A stretch of 64,000 bases of DNA from Odontocerum albicorne (Eukaryota > Arthropoda > Insecta > Trichoptera > Odontoceridae): contig OX463862.1 in NCBI GenBank assembly GCA_949825065.1, positions 21,495,071 through 21,559,070 on the forward strand, in the 5' to 3' direction. The notes below the pieces were generated by a model. That model made no database searches. It was given only the letters and a program-made list of their open reading frames with translations, and was not told the DNA's origin. Positions 47,701-53,496 of this stretch are shown here, one piece after another. The translations under genes were made by a program, and so were the position numbers. Within the stretch, counting starts at the first letter, position 1. Every line of letters starts with the position of its first letter.

Positions 47701-50700
47701 TTATATTGACTCAGGAGGAGTGTATTTTGAATAAAAGGTAATGTAAACTAAAAATAAACAATGTCTTGTATTTCATTTTCTGTCAGTCACCTTTCACATT
47801 GGACAGACTATATGGATTGAATTAAGTAGTGATGAAAGAACTGTCCCTGAGAAGAGTTCTTATTTTATAGCCTCGCAACATTGACAGAAGACACAAACAG
47901 GAAATTTAAGAAATAAAAAACAACATGGTTTAATATAGTCTGTTTAACCTCTAAGCGAGTGAGATTTTGTAAGCAAAATAAAAAATTGATTTTGTAAGTA
48001 ATATAAAAAACGTTATTGCGGCCGCCATATACAAAATAATTGAATAGATAAAAACATTTGAGCCTTGTCCGTTTTATGGATAAATTCATGTGTTCAGGAA
48101 AAAACATCGGACGTACCGTTTATGGTCCATACCCTCTTGAGGTAAAAATTCGCTCGCCGTACACCGTATGGCCATACTCCTTTAGAGGTTAACAACAGCG
48201 TGTACGGCTTCATTTTTTCCTAGTGGACCTTGGTTACATAAAAACATATTTCTCCATGAGTGCTGCATACGCATCATGTTAGGAAGCCGTGTTTCTGTGT
48301 ACACATCCGAAAGGACCGAAAATATCATACGGAGCTGCTGCTTAATACATGAGAAAGTCGATAACATTTGTACGTAAGTCGGTGAAACCCTATTCCGATG
48401 TAAAAAACGTCGATGACCTACCAGATCGTGGCACTGCAGAGAAAACAACTAAAAAGGAGGACATAGTGAGTTTACGGGTGTTTGAGAAGAATCCTCATCT
48501 ATCATTGCGTAGAGGACAAGGGTTTAATTGTGTCATGTGACACTATAAAAAGACGTTTACTAGCTCATGAAGTGAAATTTTGAAGCACGGTGAAGAAATC
48601 ACTACTGTCCGAAAAACAAGTCGAAAAAAGACACACTTGGGTGAAAGATAATTTGGACCGCGATTGGGACTGCGTAATTTTTTCTGATGAAGCTTATTTT
48701 TGGGCACATTCTTCAATTAATCATACCTTGTGTGCCCGCACAAATAGACTCATCCAGCGGACCGTTCAACACCTGGTAAAAGTCCACATCGGGCTGTTTC
48801 TCAAAGCTGGGATTTGGCACTTTGCGCATCTTCACAAATAATTTGAACGCTGCCAAAATGGTTAAAATATATCAGAGGGCTTTATTACCATCTGCCCAAA
48901 AGTGGTTTATAAAAGAAAAAAATAAAATTAGCTACTGCAAGAGGACAATGACACAAAACATCGGAGTCATCTTTGTACTGCGTGGAAACAGGAAAATGAC
49001 ATTGATATAATGGATTGACCGTCAAAGTCACCAGTTGCAAATCCCATAGAAAATGTTTGGGCACTCATGAAGTTCAAGCTCCGAGGGGAAAAGATCTGGA
49101 ATGTCAAGCAGTTATTTCGACAGATTCGACTTATATGGAAGTCTTTGCCCCTAGATTATGCTATAAAATGAGTAGAAAGTATGCCTCGGAGATGCCGGGT
49201 AATTATTGCTAGTGGAGGTGACTGGACAGCTTTTTAATAATAAAGCATCACGGTCTATATCATGTAGTATGTGTATTTTTTTTTTAAGCCTTATCCCAAA
49301 TAGTTTTTCGGGTTTTGCCGTACACATTCTTGTCAAACAGACTATCACTAAAATTTAAGTAAACGACATTAACTTTTGCTTGTTGCTCTTGTTTTCTTGT
49401 TATATATGAAAACATAACTAAAACCACCCGCAAATGTTAAACTGATGGGAAAATTTTATGCCATTTATACAAAAGTATATTCTAAACACTGTAAACTAAA
49501 GGAAACGTGAATGGTTGATTTATGGTTATTTAAGAGTCATGATACTTTGCTTTATATGCCAATGAGACAGTTGCGCTAGTACAAACAAAATGAATGGCTT
49601 AACCAAAAACCTCCTATGCGTCGTTGAATAATGAATGTGAAACCTCAAGGGGAATCCTAGTCAAGCTTTGCTATCACCATTACACATAAAGCTGGGTCTC
49701 ATGAAAACATTTGTAAAAACAATGAGCAGAGATAGATCTGTTCTGCGTTTCAATACAGAAATGTCCAATTTATCTTGTAAACCGGAGTCAATCCAAAATT
49801 TTGACTGTTGTTTTCATATTCAGCATTCCAAAATCTATAAAATAAATATAAGTTTTTGTAAAAAACAAAAAGTTTAAATTTGTAGAGCAGTTTAATTATC
49901 ACAATGGCTGTGTTCTTGACCTCCCAGGGGTTATGAAAACCACAAATAATATGTGTTAATTCTGATAATGTCGGGTGAGCCATGAAAATGTTTCATATTC
50001 CTTGATTTCAATTATAAATTTTCTTTTTCAGAGTTGCCAAGTATCAGACTTTTCGCCATCGCCGCCGCCATTAACCCACGTTTCAGCCTTAAAACCAACG
50101 CATAAACCAGTGCCAGGCATTGTCCCTCCGCCTCCTGTACTACAACGCATTCCCAAAGAGGTGCCCCCTCGCATACCACAACCTTTGCTAGTCCCCGTCA
50201 TCAAGAAATTTCCCATTCCGCGATCAATAAAAACTGTGCCAAAAGTCGTACCAGTCTCCAAAGGTCAAGCGACTGATGCCCCGACTTTTAGGCCAATTCA
50301 ACCAAAAAAGAAAGGAATAGTGGGTTCAGTTACAACTTGGTTACCGCCAGCTTCAAGTATACAACTATCCTCAAAACCTACGCTAAAACAAGTCACCCCT
50401 AGTGCACCTACAGATATGAATCTCAACCGATTCCCTCAAACCATAGCCATTCTGCATGGAAGAAAGTATATTATTGTACCGAAACATAATATTTTAAATG
50501 TCTCCTCGCAATTTTCTGGAAATGGCAGTAATCTTAATCCGAAACAGGCTGAAAATGCACCAAAATTACCTGAAATGAGTACGTCCAATCAACAAACTGC
50601 CGGGAATCCGATGCCCCCGTTGAAACCGATAAAGTTGAAAAAGATCGGCGACACAACAGTTAAAATGGGAGTGGATGAGGATGTAACTAAAAGTGATTCG

Positions 50701-50808
50701 ATAGAGAGTGAACAAAGTGAAGGCTTTATGTCAAATGTTAATATTTGTGAAACGGTAGCGAAGATCACGGAAGAACCTTTCGGGGAAGAAGAAGAAATGT
50801 CACAGTGA
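23409..50808 (+). CDS. MBD/TAM-domain and PHD-finger chromatin protein, 11 coding exons
   Basis: Exons: 23409-23739, 29690-29818, 34109-34216, 37346-37419, 38001-38210, 40457-40554, 41176-41341, 42374-42492, 44503-44629, 46468-46608, 50032-50804 (or to the TGA at 50808). All junctions are GT/AG and keep one frame: 758 codons plus CA, or 759 residues if the TGA is used. Domains: acidic N-terminus (1-110); MBD/TAM fold about 238-316 (LYRLPMEQGWKRELVYRA, GDIYYYTPQGKKLRSNREV, TIEHFTFFKEPLG); Lys/Pro-rich basic region 320-412; C4HC3 PHD-like finger 460-503; Pro-rich then acidic C-terminus. MBD/TAM proteins act in nuclear chromatin regulation. The domain pairing recalls insect MBD-R2, six-banded or BAZ2/Toutatis relatives, but I see no THAP, DDT or bromodomain, so I give no symbol. 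An in-frame TGA just before the ATG fixes the start. Confidence 0.85.
23895..24183 (+). repeat. Non-LTR retrotransposon reverse-transcriptase tail fragment
   Basis: Encodes in pieces QYKYLGT near 23930 and EAWSLNQETSHRIKSFEMW near 24070-24125, matching the region after the RT catalytic core of non-LTR elements (the YLG and F-E-M-W motifs). Frameshifts and stops. Confidence 0.6.
24290..24870 (-). pseudogene. mariner transposase (mellifera-like), fragments
   Basis: From the ATG at 24870: MAAPIENPGKCEVRSVIRFL then PQNVRPIEIYRQL. After a deletion, MAIVFWD, then FMPRGHTINSEAYCVTL. After the LINE insert, WLKFLAVEEY, LVPRYNKRLDSYGDYIEK. The catalytic Asp region between these parts is missing. Confidence 0.75.
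24436..24533 (+). mobile_element. 3' end of a non-LTR retrotransposon
   Basis: GGTTGGCTGGAAGAGATTG, then GCAATAAGCCCGCC, then a tail of about three TAAA/ATAA units. This is the typical 3' terminus of many insect LINEs, with a simple-repeat tail. It lies inside mariner element 2. No clear target duplication is seen. Confidence 0.65.
25150..25300 (-). repeat. Dispersed repeat shared with 58195-58330
   Basis: GAGACAACATTGTCTTCGAC, AGGCTTGGAACCACTGAAGT and ACATAACTCACAGTT match, with changes, a segment near 58210-58300. Probably the body of a SINE whose tRNA-like head survives at 58435. Confidence 0.5.
25366..25430 (+). repeat. pogo-like terminal fragment
   Basis: ACAGTAGACTTTCAATTATC resembles the start of pogo/Tigger-type MITEs (compare 32305 and 54598). 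Its other end is not identified. Confidence 0.3.
25545..26464 (+). mobile_element. mariner element 3, internal deletion derivative (920 bp)
   Basis: Inverted ends CTACCTTGATCAAAAAGTTT and the complement AAACTTTTTGATCAAGGTAG, with TA duplications at 25543-25544 and 26465-26466. It is about 350 bp shorter than a normal mariner, and the loss is in the catalytic region. Confidence 0.9.
25755..26411 (+). pseudogene. mariner transposase lacking its catalytic core
   Basis: The N-terminal half survives with frameshifts: SFCVKNGFNSPQTLEM, then KIKEMLAENHKLTIRELAED and LVPKHLNFMQKKDRVEIAKD. At about 26130 the text jumps to TKNNTNTIQQPSNSPDLAPCDFFLF (third catalytic Asp) and the C-terminal helices ending EYFEEDHIDFDE. 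The first two catalytic Asp segments are gone, so the HTH DNA-binding part is joined almost directly to the C-terminus. Confidence 0.85.
26850..27595. mobile_element. TTAA-flanked (piggyBac-like) non-autonomous element with three palindromes
   Basis: Inverted ends CACGTTCCGCGCCGC and GCGGCACGGAACGTG, each bounded by TTAA (26846-26849, 27596-27599), the piggyBac target. It contains three copies of TAGGTCACCGGTGACCTA (26866-26883, 26909-26926, 27433-27450). No transposase seen; a 106-codon minus frame has no piggyBac features. Confidence 0.85.
27954..29244 (-). mobile_element. mariner element 4, full length (1291 bp)
   Basis: Long inverted repeats beginning ACACATCGATCAATAAGTCC at both ends, with TA at 27952-27953 and 29245-29246. 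Of the copies here, this one has the best-preserved transposase frame. A fragment of the same family's end is at 40889-41042. Confidence 0.93.
28018..29065 (-). pseudogene. mariner transposase, nearly intact (one stop, one frameshift)
   Basis: Starts MEKPEFRVLIK at 29065. A one-base loss near codon 12 shifts the frame; the next 253 codons are open (from 29022), with an HTH region, WVPHLLTMEQKQQRI, TMDESWIHHY (Asp 1) and LFHQDNASCHKS (Asp 2). An in-frame TAG at 28261-28263 follows HE, then [15 protein letters not shown] (Asp 3) and a C-terminus to 28018. Only two lesions are obvious, suggesting a recent insertion. Confidence 0.92.
29362..30309. other. Intronic sequence around MBD exon 2
   Basis: Apart from exon 2 (29690-29818), AT-rich sequence with nothing recognised until the SINE head around 30285-30309. 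Confidence 0.4.
29690..29818 (+). CDS. MBD/PHD gene, coding exon 2
   Basis: Acceptor GCCTACAG. Encodes DIPETPVASNSRKRKLSSNE and ends in PLIKKRV before gtaaga. RKRK and KKR are likely nuclear-localisation residues. Phase 1 in and out. Confidence 0.85.
30280..31135 (+). repeat. tRNA-derived SINE split by a hAT MITE
   Basis: GACCTCTGTGGTTCAGTTAGTG (30288-30309) continues after the insert as GGAATGCTTGATTTTCAACC and a box-B-like GGTTTGACTTTGATT (31077-31115). Together they form a tRNA-like head interrupted at 30310-31068. Confidence 0.55.
30310..31068. mobile_element. hAT MITE (759 bp)
   Basis: Starts CAGGGGTGGCCAACC and ends GGTTTGGCCACCCCTG, with an exact 8-bp duplication AGTTAGTG on both sides (30302-30309, 31069-31076). 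Subterminal GCGCC-rich inverted text (TGCGCCAATTTTTT, AATGCGCCACATTTGG). No transposase coding. Confidence 0.92.
31165..31285 (+). repeat. Non-LTR reverse-transcriptase tail fragment
   Basis: Reads in pieces TYIRPLLEFGYQI then NAYFIKEFELL, resembling the R-P-x-LEYG...WN motif that follows the RT domain in LINEs. Short and decayed. Confidence 0.45.
31590..32310 (+). repeat. Non-LTR retrotransposon 3' region (family A), best copy
   Basis: An open 80-codon frame reads ISELYERCLVKGLKMNVAKS, then FCYLGSMFTCDGRVERDIEKR, the post-catalytic RT segment with the FxYLG motif. Decayed pieces follow: RKFFGVS, RGRLRKTWLDQ, MRCMNVEE and LSAYP. This order defines the family seen about ten times in the window. 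Confidence 0.7.
32303..32640 (+). repeat. pogo/Tigger-like fragment
   Basis: Starts ACAGTAGACCCCCGGTATCC and continues CAGTGGATACCTGAAACTGC, the familiar opening of pogo/Tigger-type elements. The right end is not located; the extent is approximate. Confidence 0.45.
33370..33780 (-). repeat. Non-LTR retrotransposon 3' region (family A)
   Basis: On the minus strand it reads pieces of YDRIRNEVIKDE, VMRWCEHVERI and MRSMDVEE. Stops in all frames. Confidence 0.55.
34013..34055. repeat. Perfect short hairpin
   Basis: CAAATAAAACTTATAAAA is followed, after a loop of a few bases, by its complement, about 50 bp upstream of the exon 3 acceptor. Confidence 0.7.
34109..34216 (+). CDS. MBD/PHD gene, coding exon 3
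   Basis: Acceptor CTTTGTAG. Encodes DKLEKDIREAELESQKWRVT followed by LPPAKRPHLSSPAHNS; donor gtaaga. A short charged helix is followed by a Pro-rich basic tail. Confidence 0.85.
34217..34950. other. Intron 3 of the MBD/PHD gene, left part
   Basis: AT-rich; no feature recognised before mariner 5. Confidence 0.4.
34951..36228 (+). mobile_element. mariner element 5, full length (1278 bp)
   Basis: Inverted ends TTAGGTGTACCGGAAAAGAA at both sides, TA duplications at 34949-34950 and 36229-36230. Confidence 0.92.
35117..36152 (+). pseudogene. mariner transposase, frameshifted
   Basis: Begins MESFVPNKEFIRNFMLYHFM. The HTH domain (CQRWFKQFKSGNFDL, GRPVK) is open to about 35460; then the frame changes to WIPHELSEENLGERI and LVTGDEK followed by TGA at the Trp position. 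VWWDCKGIIYFETLKPGQTI follows, then after another shift HDNARPHTSK, a decayed SPDLAPSD segment near 35930-35960, and ERGIKKLTERWKEVISNDGN. Several stops and shifts. Confidence 0.88.
36235..36364 (+). repeat. Two-copy tandem repeat, about 66-bp period
   Basis: ACAGGTTTATATAAGTCATG (36235) and ACAGGTTTATACAAGTCTTG (36300) start two near-identical units ending in ATCATCATGATACAT, directly after the mariner 5 end. Confidence 0.8.
36627..37134. mobile_element. pogo-like MITE, copy 2 (about 508 bp)
   Basis: Left TAGTAGAGCGCTGATTATCC and right GGATAATTGGTGCTCTACTA are inverted repeats. The interior matches copy 1 (22862-23321), including the CCACACCGACC and TTTGGATTAACCGTG segments. TA flanks. It ends about 210 bp before MBD exon 4. 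Confidence 0.8.
37346..37419 (+). CDS. MBD/PHD gene, coding exon 4
   Basis: Acceptor CATATAG. Encodes EIPSRPSSGLSHRSESDLIG then GNGSD; donor gtaagt. Ser-rich linker; brings the frame to phase 0. Confidence 0.85.
37420..38000. other. Intron 4 of the MBD/PHD gene with a SINE head
   Basis: A 73-codon frame at 37477-37698 contains LDKTIVLGQNVSI- and IDHVLITSGLEPC-like text, possibly a reverse-transcriptase scrap. A tRNA-like head is at 37830-37880. Confidence 0.35.
37830..37885 (+). repeat. tRNA-derived SINE head
   Basis: CCTAGTCGGGCCTCACTTCTC then a box-B-like GGATTCAATTCCCGATGG. Resembles the other SINE heads. Confidence 0.4.
38001..38210 (+). CDS. MBD/PHD gene, coding exon 5 (first part of MBD)
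   Basis: Of several closely spaced AGs, only ACACAATAG at 38000 keeps phase 0 with exon 4. The exon is GC-rich. It encodes a Ser/Lys linker, then LYRLPMEQGWKRELVYRA (GW at residues 248-249), GDIYYYTPQGKKLRSNREV and the donor gtcagt. This is the conserved beta-sheet half of the MBD/TAM domain. Confidence 0.92.
38211..38966. other. Intron 5 of the MBD/PHD gene, left part
   Basis: AT-rich; short ORFs have no recognisable domain. Nothing further seen. Confidence 0.4.
38967..39358. mobile_element. hAT-type MITE (392 bp)
   Basis: Starts CAGCTGCGGCTGGTCTCGAG and ends CTCGAGACCAGCCGCCACTG; an exact 8-bp duplication ACTTCTAC flanks it (38959-38966, 39359-39366). No coding. A mariner-split copy is at 27780-29361. 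Confidence 0.9.
39445..39570. repeat. Long-arm foldback hairpin
   Basis: GTTATCAAGTTTCTTTCAAA, then a GGGAAAAGCCCAGTAGAAAT arm, is mirrored by ATTTCTGCTGGGTTTTTTTC and TTTGAAAGAAACTTGATAAC. Arms of about 48 bp with a loop of about 25 bp. Confidence 0.8.
39690..40150 (+). repeat. Non-LTR retrotransposon 3' region (family A)
   Basis: VPTLMYGSEMW near 39690-39730, then decayed NDILKKGNV and MDVKEAK-type text. Stops throughout. Confidence 0.55.
40457..40554 (+). CDS. MBD/PHD gene, coding exon 6 (second part of MBD)
   Basis: Acceptor TCCCTAG. Encodes VSEHLSGTGLTIEHFTFFKE then PLGIDDPDKEIIR; donor gttggt. Supplies the helix and the C-terminal FTF segment of the TAM-type MBD. Confidence 0.9.
40670..40860 (+). 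repeat. Non-LTR retrotransposon 3' fragment (family A)
   Basis: Starts about 115 bp after MBD exon 6. Reads VNGRCGEKGQGKFDW, then [13 protein letters not shown]. It is not an exon extension. Confidence 0.55.
40889..41042 (-). mobile_element. Terminal fragment of the mariner 4 family
   Basis: Matches 29100-29244 closely, including GTCATGAAAGTTTGACACGT and the end TAGTCCCGGGACTTATTGAT. Only about 150 bp of this end survives. Confidence 0.85.
41176..41341 (+). CDS. MBD/PHD gene, coding exon 7
   Basis: Acceptor TATCTCTCAG. Encodes DAKLMRTRTESPVNVPEKST, then Lys/Pro-rich text ending SAPFK; donor gtacaa. Low-complexity basic region. Confidence 0.85.
41342..42373. other. Intron 7 of the MBD/PHD gene
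   Basis: AT-rich. The segment 42190-42290 (GGGCCGAGCTGTGGACCAAG) belongs to a dispersed repeat also seen at 43900-44050 and 46860-46960. Confidence 0.4.
42190..42290 (+). repeat. Dispersed repeat (family B)
   Basis: GCCGAGCTGTGGACCAAGTT and CTGATGTAGAGGATG correspond to 43955-44035 (AGCTGTGGACCGC, GACGGAACACAGAGGAT) in the same order. Confidence 0.4.
42374..42492 (+). CDS. MBD/PHD gene, coding exon 8
   Basis: Acceptor AAACCAG. Encodes VKSFGSRLSNTNLGTPAKGP then an Ala/Lys/Pro-rich stretch ending PVQWKK; donor gtaact. Phase 0 in, two bases left over. Confidence 0.85.
42762..43032. repeat. Pair of direct-repeat foldback hairpins
   Basis: Unit 1 (42762-42852): TTAAAAAACATTACTGAATA mirrored by TATTCAGTAATGTTTTTTGA, inside longer imperfect arms with CCTCGGGGCGATG / CATCAACTTGAGG. 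Unit 2 (42938-43032) repeats the plan: CATCTTAGGGGCGATATC / AACATCACCCTGAGGATGAA. The units are head to tail about 90 bp apart. Confidence 0.75.
43900..44050 (+). repeat. Dispersed repeat (family B)
   Basis: GGAGATTCGCAGTTGTGGGA and GGAATGCTAAGCTGTGGACC; related words at 42215 and 46880. Confidence 0.4.
44085..44330 (-). repeat. Non-LTR retrotransposon C-terminal fragment (CR1/L2-like)
   Basis: The minus strand reads QSKFPKAKFHNNPRKHCFSS, LVVESWNKLPNSAVSVVPFD, then FK after a stop. The F-S-x-VV-x-WN-x-LP motif closes many LINE polyproteins. It lies next to MBD exon 9 but on the other strand. Confidence 0.65.
44503..44629 (+). CDS. MBD/PHD gene, coding exon 9
   Basis: Preceded by a strong polypyrimidine tract (44459-44485) and TGGTTGCAG. 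Encodes SDGSLYAVQSQTRIDASGNF then LPTRLPAPASLYG; donor gtgagt. No named domain. Confidence 0.85.
44943..45182 (+). repeat. Tandem array of four 60-bp tRNA-like units
   Basis: Each unit has a consensus box A (TAGCATACTTG) and a box-B-like GGTTTGAATTC about 35 bp on. Units 1-3 have a period of exactly 60 bp; unit 4 has lost one base. Intron 9 of the MBD/PHD gene. Confidence 0.85.
45640..45893. mobile_element. MITE family C, single copy without array
   Basis: Left AGATATCCCTTGCTTTACG and right GGTATAACGAGGGATACCTG form imperfect inverted ends. The interior words GATTGGTTCCAAAC and TTTCAATCGAGTAAATTCAA recur at 59110-59235 and 62665-62775. Confidence 0.7.
45927..46411 (-). mobile_element. Tc1/IS630-like deletion derivative (485 bp)
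   Basis: Ends GGGTCTTTCAAATTG and CAATTTGAAAGACCT, with TA at 45925-45926 and 46412-46413. The minus strand still reads NWPPRSCDLTPLDYFL (46195-46245), the third-acid region of a DDE-type transposase, and a C-terminal stretch. It ends only about 55 bp before MBD exon 10. Confidence 0.8.
46468..46608 (+). CDS. MBD/PHD gene, coding exon 10 (PHD-like finger)
   Basis: Acceptor ACCAACAG. Encodes SGRELCSIHCPAALNRIPSL, QCSLCLCLYHEACAG and NFVCK. Zinc ligands are C460, C464, C476, C479, H484 and C487, with C500 before the donor gtaaag. The last ligand, C503, is supplied by exon 11. Confidence 0.88.
46860..46960 (+). repeat. Dispersed repeat (family B)
   Basis: GATATGGAGATTCGTAATCT and GGGAGTGGAATGAACTGGA follow the same order as 43925-43970. 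Confidence 0.35.
47390..47760 (+). mobile_element. mariner 3' fragment
   Basis: Encodes KMHKSKIVRDFLAKKS, then YSPGLAPCDFWLFPKLKLMM (the third catalytic Asp position reads SPGLAPCD) and ECFRKFYNQFQYYIDSGGVY to a stop at 47734. Related to, but distinct from, the lineage of element 3. No intact ends found. Confidence 0.75.
47948..48188. mobile_element. TTAA-flanked MITE (241 bp)
   Basis: Ends CCTCTAAGCGAGT and the complement of CCTCTAAAGGAGT, with TTAA at 47944-47947 and 48189-48192. It holds two related near-palindromes (TATGGTCCATAC, GTATGGCCATAC). Non-coding, piggyBac-type target. Confidence 0.85.
48260..49215 (+). pseudogene. Tc1-type transposase, frameshifted, DD34E residues largely retained
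   Basis: Pieces in order: [11 protein letters not shown], a VSCDT-like part, KSLLSEKQVEKRHTWVKDNL, DCVIFSDEAYFWAHSSINHT (Asp 1), ALLPSAQKWFI, QEDNDTKHRS (Asp 2), SPVANPIENVWALMKFKLRG (catalytic Glu in IENVW) and IIASGGDW. Several frameshifts. Better preserved than copy 1. Confidence 0.82.
49343..50031. other. Intron 10 of the MBD/PHD gene, right end
   Basis: AT-rich; nothing recognised besides the exon 11 acceptor and its pyrimidine tract. Confidence 0.4.
50032..50804 (+). CDS. MBD/PHD gene, coding exon 11
   Basis: Acceptor TTTTTCAG. SCQ completes the zinc finger (FVCK|SC). A long Pro-rich stretch (SPSPPPLTHV, IVPPPPVLQRIPKEVPPRIP) and basic motifs (QPKKKG) follow, with an acidic end EEPFGEEEEMS. 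The exon either stops at TGA 50806-50808 or splices at GTGAGT 50805-50810, because the two overlap. Confidence 0.85.
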
Positions 50809-53036
50809 GTACTGAGTAGAAATAAGGAAATTGATTTAATCTGATTTTTTCTTACAAATTCAACTTTCTTGTTTTGAAAATAAGTCTTTATTCTGAAAAT
50901 CTCCCAGTCATTACTTATTAAGAATCTCATTTTCATTTAAAGGGAATGTTCGATTAGGAATCTTTTGTACAGATATGACTGTCTTTATTGTATTTGTATG
51001 ATTTTTGGCTATTATCATAAATTAAATACAGTGGAAATTATTTAATATGAAACCATGGGGATAGAAATATTTGTTTGTGTTAAAAGATGTAAAAAAAACT
51101 CATCAATGCTCTTGGTGTCATAATAATCTAGAGTTATGATAGAAACTTTAAACAAATTAAAATTTTATGCACTACGCAAGGGCCATTGTACAAACACAAT
51201 GTATTGACACTTAACATGTTCATTGACTTTAATGTTCTACAATTGAGGGAGATAAATTTACAGATCTTCTACTTGAAATTCTTTATACGTAGGTGTCACT
51301 CACTTAAAAATAGACTAAATAATAAAAAAAACTTAGTATCTATTGTTTATTAGACATCCATCTAGTTAATAGAAAATTAAGTCATAAACAATGAACAGTT
51401 TGGTGACTGGTATATTTTTATGTTCTTCCGAGATGTTTTCATGTTAAGCATTTTTTGTTTCGTGTTAATAGAAAATATATCTATGAAATCATAAAGCATT
51501 TTATCAGGACTAGTTTTTCATGCTAACAATTTTTTCGTGTTAATCGTTTTCATGTTAAACTATTTTACTGCCTATATGTATTACTCGGCAATGTTTTGAT
51601 AGAGCTCGGTTGAACGACAGGTTCTCATTTTGCCTCAAATGAAAAATGCATTTTACTCGTATAAGATTTTAAATATTTTTATTCTAAACACACAATATTA
51701 GTCTTGAAATACCTTCTTGAATTCTTGATAAACAATTCTATTATATTATCAGTATTGCAGAAGATTAATCAGATTGAAATATTTTGTTTGTTCTTTTAAT
51801 CTATGGCATAATATCAGTTGCATTCAGATTTAATTAGTTTACATCTGATTCAGGTGGATTTTTTCTTTAATAACAAAATTTATATGTTATTATTTTGTGT
51901 GTCGAAATATCACGTGTAGAATCCAGCAGCATCATCGAAGTCATAATAATAAGTAATGATTTAATTCCTACTTTCATAATTGCAAAGCATATTATTAAAT
52001 CAGTCTCACTGTTCGCAGGGGGATACCTTTCCTTGTTAAAGGTAGCGATAACAATTTTTATTTGGAGTGAAAATAATGTTAAAACATAAAGTTGTATTCA
52101 CGGACTTTTTTTTGTTATACAACTTTATGTGATCTCATAACAAAACTATTTACGTAAAAATATGCTTTGATTTTGTTAATGTTTATTTAATTTAATTGGG
52201 GGAAAAGTAAGTCTTCAACAGGTTTAATATTCACTCAATATTATAATCTATGTTTCTAATTATAACACTTAATATAGAAATTGTAAAAGTTGAGATTGGC
52301 TTTAGAAGGATTCTTTTTCTGATCAATATTAGTAATCTACACACCAAGAAATCAAATATTTTTTTTTTGTCAATTCCACTTGGTTATTAGTTTAATTTTT
52401 ACCAATATTTACTGAAAATCACTTAAATTTTTTCACTCGTGTCGCAATTAATATTTGTTTTATCAATTACTTGGCCATTAAATAGTTTTAAATGATAATT
52501 TTTTTATAAAATCTCTTTGAATATGTATTTTAAATTACAATGCATCTGTGATGCGAATATATACTCCATTTTTGGAAATATTTTATTTTTCATTTAATAC
52601 AGTATTGTGTATTCATCTTATATCCAAAAATCTTAAGGATTTCTGTTAACTTTTTTATTGTCTACGACACCTACATATGTGTATCAAAATTTATGTTGTC
52701 TTTTCATGATATTAAAATAATGATGATACATTTTATAATTATTTCATACAGAATTCTATTCTGGTTTTTATAACAATTCAGTAGATTAATTTCAAAGTTT
52801 CATTTAAAAAAAATATTCAAATTGTTTAGTTCGCTGTTTCGGAATTTGATTGCCAAATTGAAATAATAAATCAATTAACATAGGAATGATTGGAGAAAAA
52901 TGTTTTTATTCACTGAAATTCTTCAAGTTTTTTTTTAGCGAATTGGAAAGTCGAAGAAAAAATGTTCAATTTGTGTTATTTTTTATTTAATTTGCATATA
53001 GTTTGACAAATAATCATTTTGTCCTCAATATGAATG
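50809..53036. other. Downstream of the MBD/PHD exon 11: 3' UTR or further intron
   Basis: Very AT-rich. If the TGA at 50806 is used, this begins the 3' UTR, but no convincing polyadenylation signal lies close by. If GTGAGT is used, it is intron. No coding feature supported. Confidence 0.35.
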
Positions 53037-53496
53037 CAGTGGAACCTCGATTCTCAAACAACTCATCTCTTAACAATTCGGTTCTATCTCTTAACATGTT
53101 GTTATAATTCGGTTTTCGAACATACATTTCCAATAACAATGCCATGTATCACTTAATTTTTTTAAAAAGGTAGGCGGATTTTTAGTGAGACAGGAAAAAT
53201 AACCCCAGAAGGTTTTTTTCATGCATGGTGACTCCCTTTCCAATCAATAACATCTCTCCTCTCGACCTGCCTCACCATTTACGCCATCAGCTTTCCTCAG
53301 TATAAGTAAAGTGCAGATCTATTTTCATTTATTTAATCTGTTTATTGTGTTACCGTGCTGTATATTTCTGAGGGTCTGGAACGGATGAATACAGTCTACA
53401 TTGCTTCTTACGAGACAAATTATCCAGTTTTCAAACAAATTGGTTTTTGAACAACCTTTTGGAATGGATTAAGTTTCGAAAACCGAAGTTCCACTG
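53037..53496. mobile_element. pogo/mariner-like MITE (460 bp)
   Basis: Left CAGTGGAACCTCGATTCTCA and right TTCGAAAACCGAAGTTCCACTG are inverted repeats, with TA on the right and TG on the left. The subterminal sequence repeats AATTCGGTT words. No coding. Confidence 0.75.

Larger units (their letters stand above)
47938..49342 (+). mobile_element. Tc1-like element, copy 2, containing a TTAA MITE
   Basis: Ends GTCTGTTT and AAACAGAC with TA on both sides (47936-47937, 49343-49344). The left terminal repeat is interrupted after GTCTGTTTAA by the MITE at 47948-48188; beyond it, CAACAGCGTGTACGGC completes the repeat. The 3' half matches copy 1 closely. Confidence 0.85.

Noticed and set aside
49975..50031. 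Coding start at ATG 49975
   Set aside because: The frame continues upstream of exon 11 by chance; the acceptor at 50031 joins in phase and completes a zinc finger with exon 10.
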